Shown here piece by piece: positions 1-7,771 of a stretch of DNA of 8,282 bases. The stretch covers positions 1 through 8,282 of the forward strand of contig JANXVK010000647.1 of the NCBI GenBank assembly GCA_025351675.1, read 5' to 3'. Under the pieces are notes generated by a model, which worked only from the letters and a program-made list of their open reading frames with translations, made no database searches and had not been told where the DNA came from. The translations under genes were made by a program, and so were the position numbers. Numbering within the stretch: position 1 is the first letter of the stretch; every line of letters starts with the position of its first letter. The stretch is from Rhizobacter sp. Lineage in GTDB: Bacteria; Pseudomonadota; Gammaproteobacteria; Burkholderiales; Burkholderiaceae_C.

Positions 1-2
1 CG

Positions 3-587
3 GCAGATGCGCTGCAGCGTCAGGTCGCGGCGAGCCAGACCGAGATCGCGCAGCTGCGCACCGACCTCGACCGCGCGCGCGGCGAGGCGCTGCTCGACCC
101 GCTGACCGGCCTGCTCAACCGCAAGGGCTTCGACCAGCAGATCGCCGCGATGCTGCGAACCCAGCCGGCCGCGGGCTGCCAGCACTGCCTGGTCATGCTC
201 GACATCGACCACTTCAAGACGGTCAACGACGTGCACGGCCACGTCATGGGCGATCGCGTGCTGCAAGCCCTCGGCGACGTGCTGCGACAGTGCCTGGCCG
301 GCACCGGCCACGCGGCGGCCCGCTACGGCGGCGAGGAGTTCGCGATCGTGCTGGCGCACGCCACGCTCGCCCAAGCCCGACAGCTCGCCGAGCAGGTGCG
401 CGTCAGCGCGAAGGCGATGAAGATCCGCAATCGCAACACCCAGGAAGTGCTGTTCACGATCACGATCTCGGGCGGCGTGGCTGCGCTGCAGGCCAGCGAC
501 GATGCGCAGGCGCTGGTGGCCCGTGCCGACGCCGCGCTGTACGAATCCAAGCACAGCGGCCGCGACCGGGTCAACGGCGGCGGTTGA
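3..587 (+). CDS. GGDEF-domain diguanylate cyclase, C-terminal part
   Basis: The frame is open from the window edge, so this is the last 194 residues of a larger protein. Residues 1-30 are a heptad-like, charged helix (ALQRQVAASQTEIAQLR), probably the coiled-coil linker from an upstream sensory or transmembrane part. The catalytic domain begins with DPLTGLLNRKGFD (residues 32-44), continues with the metal/substrate segment DIDHFKTVNDVHGH, and carries the active-site motif RYGGEEF (GGEEF at residues 109-113, bases 327-341). GGEEF is a catalytically competent variant, so the protein should make cyclic di-GMP from two GTP. The RxxD inhibitory site that normally lies five residues before the motif is replaced by GTGH, so product feedback through that site is not expected. 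The gene converges on lolD and seems unrelated to it functionally. The identity of the sensory part cannot be judged from this window. Confidence 0.93.
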   Translation, partial: ADALQRQVAASQTEIAQLRTDLDRARGEALLDPLTGLLNRKGFDQQIAAMLRTQPAAGCQHCLVMLDIDHFKTVNDVHGHVMGDRVLQALGDVLRQCLAGTGHAAARYGGEEFAIVLAHATLAQARQLAEQVRVSAKAMKIRNRNTQEVLFTITISGGVAALQASDDAQALVARADAALYESKHSGRDRVNGGG

Positions 588-588
588 C

Positions 589-604
589 GGCGCGGCGTCG
601 CGCC
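589..604 (+). terminator. GC hairpin just after the GGDEF stop codon; weak terminator candidate
   Basis: GGCGCG (589-594) pairs with CGCGCC (599-604) around a GCGT loop, starting two bases after the TGA. There is no T tract, so it is not a canonical intrinsic terminator. It may assist Rho-dependent termination or be chance in GC-rich DNA. The rest of the 169-bp convergent gap to lolD shows no convincing gene. Confidence 0.25.
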
Positions 605-756
605 CCGCGGACGCTCCGATGAAGCGATACCTGCCCGCTCCGGTTCAGCGCGACGCGGCGCTCGAAGTCCGGATCGAGGGCCCGATGAAGGGTCGGATCA
701 AGCGCATCGAGTGCGCCTGACAGCGCGTGCCCGGCGGCGGAGCCAACCGAATCGCT

Positions 757-1459
<703 letters not shown>

Positions 1460-1467
<8 letters not shown>

Positions 1468-2821
1468 AGCGCAGCGCCTCAGCGGGATCGACTCGGCTGG
1501 CGCGCCAGCTCGGGTACAGGGTGGCCACGAAACTCAGCGCCAGCGAAATCAGCACGATCGGCACGATGTCTGCGCTGCGCGGGTCGCTCGGCATGCGGCT
1601 GACGAGGTAGACGCTGGGCGGCAGCAGGGTCACGCGCAGCGCCGATTCGATCGCCGCGACGATGGCGCCGACGTTCACCGCGATCAGCAGCCCGGCCGCT
1701 GCGCCGATCAGCGTGCCGATTGCGCCTGAGACCGCGCCCTGCAGCATGAAGATGCCCATGATCGAGCGCGGGCTGGCGCCCAGCGTGCGCAGGATCGCGA
1801 TGTCGGCGCGCTTGTCGGTCACCGTCATCACCAGCGTCGAGACGAGGTTGAAGGCCGCCACCGCGACGATCAGCGCGAGGATCAAAAACAGCATCTGCTT
1901 CTGGATCTGGACCGACTCGAACCATTGGCGATTCGTCAGGGTCCAGTCGCGCACCGAGATGTCGGGGCCGAGCGCCATGGCGAGCCGGCGCGCGACCTCG
2001 GGCGCGCGGTCGCGATCCGCCAAACGCAGCTGCAGGCCCGCGACACCGGCCGTACCGAACAGCGCTTGCGCATCGCCGCGCAACATCAGCGCGAGGCTGC
2101 TGTCGTACTCGAAGTGCCCGGCCTCGAACGTGCCGGCGACCGTCAGCGGCAGCATGCGTGGCGCGCCCGCGGGGCGATCGGGCTGCGGCAGCACGACCGT
2201 GACGCTCTGCCCGGGCACGACGCCGAGTTGCTTCGCCAGCGTCGCACCCAGCAACATCTGCCCTTCGCCCGGCCGCAGCTTCGCGAGCGCGCCGTCGCGC
2301 AGCGTGCGCACGAGATCGGAGACCTCGGCCTCGCGGTCCGGATCGATGCCGCGCACCTGCACCGGGCGCAACTGGTCGCCGCGACCGACCAGTGCCTGGG
2401 CAACGACGAACGGCGCCGCGCTCACGACCTCGCGGTCGCTGCGGGCGCGTGCCTCGACGGCGGCCCAGTCCGGCGCTGCCGCCGGGTTCGCGGCGTACAG
2501 CTCGACGTGCGCGATCACCGCCAGCATGCGATCGCGCACCTCCTTGCTGAAGCCGTTGACGACCGAGAGCACGACGATCAGCGCTGCCACACCGAGCGCA
2601 ATGCCGAGCATTGAGACGCCCGAGATGAACGAGATGAAGCCGTTGCCCGCGCCGCTGCGCGCCGCGCGCAAATAGCGCAGGCCGATCTGGACCTCGTAGG
2701 GCAGGCCGAGCGCCGGGCCGCCATGGGCCACGAAGAGGCCCACTTCGGGGCCCTCAGCCGGCCCGGACCCCCTCGGGGGGTCGCCCGGCGTACCCGCCGG
2801 GCGGGGGGCTCCATCACTCAT
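1460..2821 (-). CDS. LolC/E-type lipoprotein-releasing permease, second tandem copy
   Basis: This 453-residue inner-membrane permease is the membrane partner of LolD. A first transmembrane helix (about 61-90, containing [19 protein letters not shown]) is followed by a large periplasmic domain (about 91-305). Three C-terminal helices follow, around 308-333, 353-385 and 417-437. The conserved cytoplasmic segment [18 protein letters not shown] (about 333-350) and the ending [18 protein letters not shown] are present. Sequence blocks are nearly identical to the upstream permease, so the two are paralogues. It combines LolE-like ([14 protein letters not shown]) and LolC-like (ALRYE) features, as in the hybrid LolF type. 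Two oddities stand out. A proline- and glycine-rich N-terminal extension of about 37 residues, absent from the paralogue, is encoded by hairpin-rich DNA. The Hook-like loop is two residues shorter ([13 protein letters not shown], about 211-223). The ATG at 2821 overlaps the upstream stop by 8 nt. An internal GTG (residue 27 or 31) could be the real start instead. A LolE-like role is inference. Confidence 0.9.
2766..2806. repeat. Two adjacent GC-rich hairpins; second is a REP-like repeat copy
   Basis: Hairpin 1 is GACCCCC (2766-2772) pairing with GGGGGTC (2776-2782) around a TCG loop. Hairpin 2 is CGCCCGGCG (2782-2790) pairing with CGCCGGGCG (2795-2803) around TACC. The two share the base at 2782, so they may compete. 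The block 2778-2806 aligns without gaps to 7851-7879. Both hairpins lie inside the 5' end of the second permease gene and encode residues 6-19 of its unusual extension. A smaller hairpin (TGGGCC 2724-2729 with GGCCCA 2737-2742) lies further into the same extension. Confidence 0.55.
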
Positions 2822-4082
2822 AGCGCAGCGCCTGCGCCGGCTGCACGCGGCTCGCGCGCCAGCTCGGGTAGAGCGTCGCGACGAACGACAGCAGCAGCGA
2901 GATCGCGATCACCGGCACGATGTCGCCGCGCTGCGGGTCGCTCGGCATGCGGCTGATCAGGAACACGTTGCCGGGGAAGAAACTGAAGCTCAGCAGCCGC
3001 TCGATCGCGGGCACGATCACGTCGATGTTGAAGGCCACGAGCAGGCCGAAGAACACGCCGGCCGCCGTGCCGATCAGGCCCGAGGCCGCGCCCTGGACCA
3101 TGAACACGCCCATCACCGAGCGCGGGCTCGCGCCGAGAGTGCGCAGGATCGCGATGTCGGCGCGCTTGTCGGTCACCGTCATCACCAGCATCGCGACCAG
3201 GTTGAAAGCCGCGACCGCGACGATCAGGGTCAGGATGATGAACATCAGCAGCTTCTCGACCTGCACCGCGTCGAACCAGCTGGCGTTGCTGCGGGTCCAG
3301 TCACGCACCGACCAGGTCGGGCCGAGAGCCGTCTGCACACGCGCCGCGACGTCGCGCGCATCGTTCACGTCGCGCAGGCGCAGTTGCAGCCCGGTCGGCC
3401 CGGCGACGCGCATCAGCCGCGCCGCATCAGCGATGTGGACCAGCGCGAGGCCGTTGTCGTTCGGGTAGTGGCCCGAGTTGAAGACGCCGACGACCGTGAG
3501 CGCGCGCATGCGCGGCACCACACCGGCCGGCGTGACCTGCCCGCCCGGCAGCACGGCCGTCACCTTGTCGCCCTCGCTCAGCCCGAGCGAGCGTGCCAGC
3601 TCGATGCCGAGCACAACGTTCCATTCGCCGGGCACGAGGCGCGCGAGCACCGTGTCTTTAAGGCGTGCGGCGACATCGGTCACGCTCGCTTCTTCGTTCG
3701 GCGCGATGCCGCGCACGATCACGCCGCGCATCGCGTCGCCGCGCGCGAGCAGCGCCTGGGTCGAGATGAACGGCGCGGCGCCGATCACCTGCGCGCCGAC
3801 CTGCGGCACGGCCCCGATCTGCGTGAGCGTCGCCTTCCAGTCGGGCAGCGCATCGCCACCGGCGCTCGAGACTTCGATGTGCGGCACGGCGGCGAGCATC
3901 TGGCCCTGGACTTCCTTGCGAAAGCCGTTCATCACCGACAGCACGATGATCAGCGCCGCCACGCCGAGCGCGATGCCCAGCATCGAGACGCCCGAAATGA
4001 ACGAGATGAAGCCGTTGCGGCGCCCCGCGCGGCCTACGCGCGTGTAGCGCCAGCCGATCTGCAGTTCATAGGGCCAGTTCAT
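2814..4082 (-). CDS. lolC: LolC-like lipoprotein-releasing ABC transporter permease, first tandem copy
   Basis: This 422-residue permease has the normal LolC/E length and opens the lol operon. After MNWPYELQIGWRY it has a first membrane helix (about 25-54), a periplasmic domain (about 55-275), and three further helices around 278-303, 322-352 and 385-405. The coupling segment [18 protein letters not shown] and the C-terminus [18 protein letters not shown] are canonical. The periplasmic loop VLPGGQVTPAGVVPRMR (about 177-193) has the TPxGxxP arrangement of the Hook by which E. coli LolC holds LolA, as I recall that sequence, so this copy is the better candidate for the LolA-binding subunit. The start is the ATG at 4082. 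No Shine-Dalgarno sequence precedes it, and a possible -10 box lies only 9 nt upstream. The symbol lolC is assigned by similarity; the middle part is LolE-like, so LolF would be an equally fair name. Confidence 0.92.
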   Translation of the reverse strand: MNWPYELQIGWRYTRVGRAGRRNGFISFISGVSMLGIALGVAALIIVLSVMNGFRKEVQGQMLAAVPHIEVSSAGGDALPDWKATLTQIGAVPQVGAQVIGAAPFISTQALLARGDAMRGVIVRGIAPNEEASVTDVAARLKDTVLARLVPGEWNVVLGIELARSLGLSEGDKVTAVLPGGQVTPAGVVPRMRALTVVGVFNSGHYPNDNGLALVHIADAARLMRVAGPTGLQLRLRDVNDARDVAARVQTALGPTWSVRDWTRSNASWFDAVQVEKLLMFIILTLIVAVAAFNLVAMLVMTVTDKRADIAILRTLGASPRSVMGVFMVQGAASGLIGTAAGVFFGLLVAFNIDVIVPAIERLLSFSFFPGNVFLISRMPSDPQRGDIVPVIAISLLLSFVATLYPSWRASRVQPAQALRYE

Positions 4083-4091
4083 GGGGACGGG

Positions 4092-4097
4092 ATGCTA
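4092..4097 (-). promoter_or_regulatory. Candidate -10 box for the lol operon
   Basis: Read on the minus strand this is TAGCAT, a 4/6 match to TATAAT, ending 9 nt before the ATG at 4082. Transcription would start almost at the start codon, which fits the absence of a Shine-Dalgarno sequence. No good -35 is visible; the expected position falls inside the hairpin at 4110-4133. Confidence 0.3.
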
Positions 4098-4109
4098 CAG
4101 GAGGGTTTG

Positions 4110-4133
4110 CGAGCTCCGCCGCCGGCAAGCTCG
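4110..4133. repeat. Hairpin, degenerate relative of the 2778/7851 repeat
   Basis: CGAGCT (4110-4115) pairs with AGCTCG (4128-4133), and inside it GCC (4118-4120) pairs with GGC (4124-4126). It shares GCTC, GCCG and the block CCGGCAAGC with 7851-7879, in the same order. Similarity is weaker and needs a gap, so kinship is tentative. It lies just upstream of the lol operon. Confidence 0.35.
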
Positions 4134-4151
4134 GAACACCGAACCGGTCAC

Positions 4152-4176
4152 GGGACGTCGCCACGCGACGCCTTTT
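4152..4176 (+). terminator. Intrinsic-terminator-like hairpin in the divergent intergenic region
   Basis: CGTCGC (4156-4161) pairs with GCGACG (4165-4170) around a CAC loop. The outer pairs G4153-C4172 and G4154-C4171 form across a bulged A. TTTT and a T-rich stretch (GTCGTTCGTCTCTT) follow directly on the plus strand. No plus-strand gene ends upstream, so it would stop antisense transcription from the lol side or attenuate a leader of the gene at 4369. It could also be a relic of a lost gene. Confidence 0.4.
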
Positions 4177-4293
4177 GTCGTTCGTCTCTTGAACCCGAGC
4201 CAGTCGCCGGAGCGGTTCACTGCCGCACCCCCGTAAACCTTGGGGTCGGGTGCCGCCTTGGCGGGCCAAGATGACCGCGCCCAACGGAGCTCG

Positions 4294-4320
4294 GCCTCCG
4301 ATCGCGGAGGCTCGAGCCTC
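4294..4320. promoter_or_regulatory. Overlapping hairpin and 14-nt palindrome, operator candidate
   Basis: GCCTCCG (4294-4300) pairs with CGGAGGC (4305-4311) around ATCG. Overlapping it is the perfect palindrome GAGGCTCGAGCCTC (4307-4320). The pair lies 49-75 nt before the start of the DUF6351 gene, where an operator or 5' leader structure would sit. Further upstream in the same gap are CTTGG/CCAAG (4257-4261/4266-4270) and GCACCC/GGGTGC (4225-4230/4248-4253). No convincing -35/-10 pair was found for the plus-strand gene. Confidence 0.35.
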
Positions 4321-4357
4321 GGCGCCAAGGCTGCCAACAAAAACCAACCCGCCGAGC

Positions 4358-4362
4358 AGGAG
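4358..4362 (+). promoter_or_regulatory. Ribosome binding site fixing the DUF6351 start
   Basis: AGGAG lies 6 nt before the ATG at 4369. That start gives a clean lipoprotein-like signal peptide, whereas the in-frame upstream ATG at 4240 would put about 43 hydrophilic residues in front of it. The start at 4369 is therefore preferred. Confidence 0.75.
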
Positions 4363-4368
4363 CAACCC

Positions 4369-6734
4369 ATGAAAGTGTGCAAGATTGTGGCGGCTTGTGC
4401 GGTCAGCGTGTCGCTGAGCACCGGTTGCGGTGGCGGTGGCGCTGAGGGCGGTTCCCCAACCGCAACCGCGCTGAACGCCCGGTCGAACCCGTCGGTCGAC
4501 AACGCGATGCGGGTCGCGATCGAGGTTTTGTCCAGCTCGCTACAGTACGTCTCGGGCGGCGATGCGCGCATTGCGGTACGGGCTGCGCCCGCACTGCGCG
4601 ACAAGCTTGAACTCTGGCTCAACGGCGCGAGGATCGACGCCGTGATGAAGCCGCGTGCCGACGGGCTCGAAGGCCTGATCACCGGGCTCGTGAACGGCGA
4701 CAACACGCTCAAGGTGCGGCAGAAAGGCCACGCCGTGATGGCCAGCGTCCAGCTGACGAACTACCCATCACCGGCCCGATGTTCTCAGGCCCGAAGCAGC
4801 AGCCCTTCGTCTGCACGACCCTCCAGGGCGCGGTCGGCAAGCAGCCGCTGGTCGAGTCGATGACCGCCCCCGGCTACCCGGTGTTCGATGCCATCGGCAA
4901 CAAGCTCGGCTTCACGCAGAACTGCTCGATCGCGACCTTCGTCACCTGGTGGTACCGCAGCACCGGCAACCAGTGGAAAGCGTTGCCCGGCGCTGGCGTG
5001 TCACTGGCCGACATGGCCAGGACGACATTGGCCGACGGCCGCCAGGTTGATTTCATCGTCCGCCAGGAGCGCGGCACCATCAATCGCTTTCTTTACAGCT
5101 TTGCGATGCTGGCGCCGCGCAGTGAGAACGTGGCCGATCCCGACGTGAGCCTGTGGAACGGCCGGCTGGAGTACTGGTTCCAGGGCGGCGTGGCGATCGG
5201 CCATTCGCAAGGCACGCTGCACGGCGGCGCGATGAACGCCGACATTCTGGGCAAGGGCTACGCCATCGCGCATTCAAGCGGCAACAACACCGGCACCCAC
5301 TGCAACCTGCAGTTCGCCGTCGAGACCGCGATGATGACCAAGGAGCGCTTCATCGAGCGCTATGGCGTGCCGGTGTACACCGTCGGTCTTGGTGGCTCGG
5401 GCGGCGCGATCCAGCAGTACATCCTGGCGCAGAACCAGCCCGGCATCCTCGACGCGGCACTGCCTGTGCAGGCCTATCCCGACATGGTCACGCAGACCAT
5501 CCATGTCGGCGACTGTGAACTGCTCGAGCACTACATGGACGCCACCGATCGCGCCAACAACAAGTGGCGCGTCACCAAAAACCGCAGCTGGCTGGTCGGC
5601 ATGAACGCCGAGGAAGGCCCGCTGGGCAATGTCAATGACCCGCTCGCCGGGGCCAAAACCGCGCTCGGCTACAGCACGGCGATCGGCTCGAGCGAGTGCG
5701 TCAAGGCGTGGCGCGGCCTGTCGCCGCTGGCGATGAACCCGCACTACGGCCAGGCGCCCAACCAGGCGCTGTATGAACCGCAAAGCGACATCGCCGAGAT
5801 CCGCTGGACCCACTACGACGACCTGCGCACCATCTACGGCGTCGATGCGACGGGGGCAGCCCGCCCGACCTGGGACAACGTCGGCGTGCAGTACGGCCTG
5901 AACTCGATGAAGGAAGGCAAGATCACGCCCGATGAATTTCTCGACCTCAACTTCAAGGTCGGTGGCTGGAAGCATCCGAGCCAGATGGTGCAGGAAGGCT
6001 TCCCCTTTCTCGGCCCCTTCAGTCCGCAGACTTTCGACCCTTGGAGCCGGCGCAACATGAACTTGGGCCCGGGCGCCGGCCAGCCGGCACCGCGCACCCA
6101 GGGCGACCCGCTCGCGACGCGCGCGGCCTACACCTCGGGCATGGTGTTCAGCGGGCTGATGCCGCTGCCGACCATCGACCACCGCCAGTACATGGAGCGC
6201 GAGCTGGGCATGCACAACGTCCACCAGTCGTTTGCGGTGCGCAAGCGCGTGATCCAAAAAATGGGCAACTCCGACCACTTGGTGATCTGGTTCACCGACA
6301 CCCGGCCCGGCGTGGCCAAGGTCAGCCAATCGATGGAGGCGATGTCGGTGGTGGACGACTGGATGAACAACATCCGCGCCAATCCGAAGAAGACCGTCGC
6401 CGCGAACCGGCCGGCACGTGCGGTCGACAGCTGCTTCGACGTCACCGGCAAGCTGATGCACGCCGGCCCCGAGGTCTGGGACGGCATCCTCAACGACAAG
6501 CCGAAGGGGGCGTGCACGCTGGTCTTCCCGATGTACGGCACCTCACGCATCGTCGCCGGCGCACCGATCGAAGGCGGCATCTACCAGTGCGCGCTCAAAC
6601 CGGTCGAGACGGCGCTCGCCGATGGCACTTGGGCACCGTGGCTGCCCAACGGCGCGGCGGTTGCCAAGCTCATGCAGACCTTCCCGGAGGGTGTCTGCGA
6701 CTACAGAAAACCTGACCAGGCGCGGCCGTCCTGA
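4369..6734 (+). pseudogene. DUF6351-family exported hydrolase-like protein, disrupted by a one-base frameshift
   Basis: Two open frames together encode one protein of about 788 residues. The first (4369 to about 4764, 132 residues) starts with a basic, hydrophobic signal peptide ending STGC (Cys20) and a GGGG stretch, typical of a lipoprotein although Ser at -3 is unusual. Gly at +2 would direct it to the outer membrane. The second frame runs to 6734 and begins PITGPMFSGPKQQPFVC, the expected continuation of LTNYP. One base is missing in the CCC at 4764-4766; without a shift the first frame stops at 4863. No classical slippery heptamer is present. The second part has the alpha/beta-hydrolase-like elbow VGLGGSGGA (Ser344 of the repaired protein, base 5397), GHSQG upstream, and the ending GVCDYRKP. 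I recognise the family as DUF6351. The elbow recalls tannase/feruloyl esterases, but its substrate is unknown. An ATG at 4779 lacks a ribosome site and a signal peptide. A sequencing error is a real alternative to a pseudogene. Confidence 0.8.
4764..4766 (+). other. Frameshift site in the DUF6351 gene
   Basis: The reading frame AAC TAC CCA TCA loses family similarity here. Reusing C4764 gives TAC CCC ATC ACC GGC CCG ATG, i.e. YPITGPM, and the frame stays open to 6734. The change equals deletion of one C from a four-C run. Confidence 0.85.
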
Positions 6735-6752
6735 CAATCAGAGCCGAGTGAA

Positions 6753-6784
6753 GAGGGGCCCGCCGATGCGGGCCCTTTGTTCTT
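6753..6784 (+). terminator. Intrinsic terminator after the DUF6351 gene
   Basis: GGGCCCGC (6756-6763) pairs perfectly with GCGGGCCC (6768-6775) around CGAT. G-U and A-U pairs can extend the base of the stem to 6753/6778. The T-rich tail TTTGTTCTT follows. It starts 19 nt after the stop codon and separates this gene from the next unit. Confidence 0.85.
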
Positions 6785-6816
6785 GAATGAGCGGGGTGCG
6801 TCTTCGACCCTGCCCG

Positions 6817-6822
6817 GATAAT
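6817..6822 (+). promoter_or_regulatory. Promoter -10 box for the COG4255 gene, near-leaderless start
   Basis: GATAAT matches TATAAT in 5 of 6 positions and ends 7 nt before the ATG at 6830, so the transcript should begin at or next to the start codon. No Shine-Dalgarno sequence lies between. No clear -35 is visible at the usual spacing. Confidence 0.5.
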
Positions 6823-6829
6823 CGGCGCC

Positions 6830-7771
6830 ATGCATTTGCTGATCCCCTTCGCGTCGGCGCTGTCCGACGCCGCGTCGCACGTGCTGCGCGACCTCGCGCT
6901 GCCGAACCTGTCCGCGCTGCTGGCGCGGCTGACGCTCGCACAGCGCGACGACGCCGATGTCTACACGCTCTCGCCGCCGCTCGAACGCGCGCTCGCCGCC
7001 GCCGCCGGTTGGCGGGGCGCCGACGGCTGCCTGCCGTTCGCGGCGCAGGCGGCCGCGCGCGATGGGCTGAAGGTCGAGGACTTGGCCTGGGGCTTGGTCA
7101 CGCCGAGCCACTGGCACGTCGGCCGCGACCACGTCACGCTCGCCGACCCGGCCGCGCTGAACCTGACCGAATCCGAATCGCGCGCCGCGTTCGAGGCCGT
7201 GCGCGAGCTGTTCGAGAGCGAGGGCTTCCGCTTCGCATGGGGCGCACCCTCGCGCTGGTACGCGGCGCACGAGAGCTTGGTCGACCTGCCCTGTGCCTCG
7301 CTCGATCGCGTGATCGGCCGCAATGTCGAGTTGTGGATGCGCGGCAGCGCGGCGCGCAGCACGCCCGCGAAGCTGGTGCGGCGGCTGCAAAGCGAGTTGC
7401 AGCTGTTGCTCTACCCGCACGCGCTGAACGACGAACGCGAGCAGCGCGGCGCGTTGACGCTGAACTCATTCTGGCTCAGCGGCTGTGGCCGCGCGCAGCC
7501 CGACGAAGGCACGCCGCCGCGGATCGACGAAACCCTGCGCGCCCCGTTGCTCGCCGAGGATTGGGCCGGCTGGGCCGAGGCCTGGCGTGCGCTCGATGCC
7601 GGGCCGATCGCCGAACTGCTGGCCGCATCGCGAGCCGGTGAGCAGGTCGCGCTGACGCTGTGCGGCGACCGCAGCGCACACCGCTTCGAGACCGCGCCGC
7701 AGTCGCTGTGGCAGAAACTGGGCAGCCGCTTCAAGGCGCCCGAAGTGCACGCCGTGCTGGAGGCACTCTGA
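6830..7771 (+). CDS. COG4255-type conserved protein, often annotated as phosphoglycerate mutase
   Basis: This 313-residue soluble protein has no signal peptide or membrane helix. I recognise it as the conserved Burkholderiales family found beside recJ and commonly labelled cofactor-independent phosphoglycerate mutase or regulatory protein. Recognisable family-like segments are the N-terminal MHLLIPFASALSD, the histidine-rich TPSHWHVGRDHVTLADP (91-107; His94, His96, His101), RNVELWM (164-170), LLYPHALNDEREQRG (193-207), LNSFWLSGCG (211-220) and LGSRFKAPEVHAVLEAL at the C-terminus. I do not see the metal-binding DGxG start or the catalytic serine motif of true iPGM/alkaline phosphatase-superfamily enzymes, so the enzymatic label is doubtful. 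The start at 6830 is supported by the -10 box just upstream and by conservation from the first residues. Its stop TGA shares a base with the ATG of a small ORF leading to recJ. Confidence 0.88.
   Translation: MHLLIPFASALSDAASHVLRDLALPNLSALLARLTLAQRDDADVYTLSPPLERALAAAAGWRGADGCLPFAAQAAARDGLKVEDLAWGLVTPSHWHVGRDHVTLADPAALNLTESESRAAFEAVRELFESEGFRFAWGAPSRWYAAHESLVDLPCASLDRVIGRNVELWMRGSAARSTPAKLVRRLQSELQLLLYPHALNDEREQRGALTLNSFWLSGCGRAQPDEGTPPRIDETLRAPLLAEDWAGWAEAWRALDAGPIAELLAASRAGEQVALTLCGDRSAHRFETAPQSLWQKLGSRFKAPEVHAVLEAL

Noticed and set aside
619..720. 33-codon plus-strand ORF (MKRYLPAPVQ...) after the GGDEF gene
   Set aside because: No ribosome binding site, no recognisable motif; short open frames are frequent at this GC content.
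1662..2675. 337-codon plus-strand open frame opposite the second permease
   Set aside because: Ser/Thr/Ala/Arg-rich translation without domains, opposite a well-supported membrane protein.
4240..4368. Upstream in-frame ATG extension of the DUF6351 gene
   Set aside because: It would place about 43 hydrophilic residues before a clear signal peptide, while the ATG at 4369 has AGGAG at ideal spacing.
4762..4780. Programmed -1 frameshifting as the explanation of the DUF6351 split
   Set aside because: No X XXY YYZ slippery heptamer is present at the shift and the CCC run is short; an indel is simpler.
5274..6461. 395-codon minus-strand open frame opposite the DUF6351 gene
   Set aside because: It has no recognisable domain and low-complexity His/Val/Arg/Ala composition; the plus strand has family motifs throughout.
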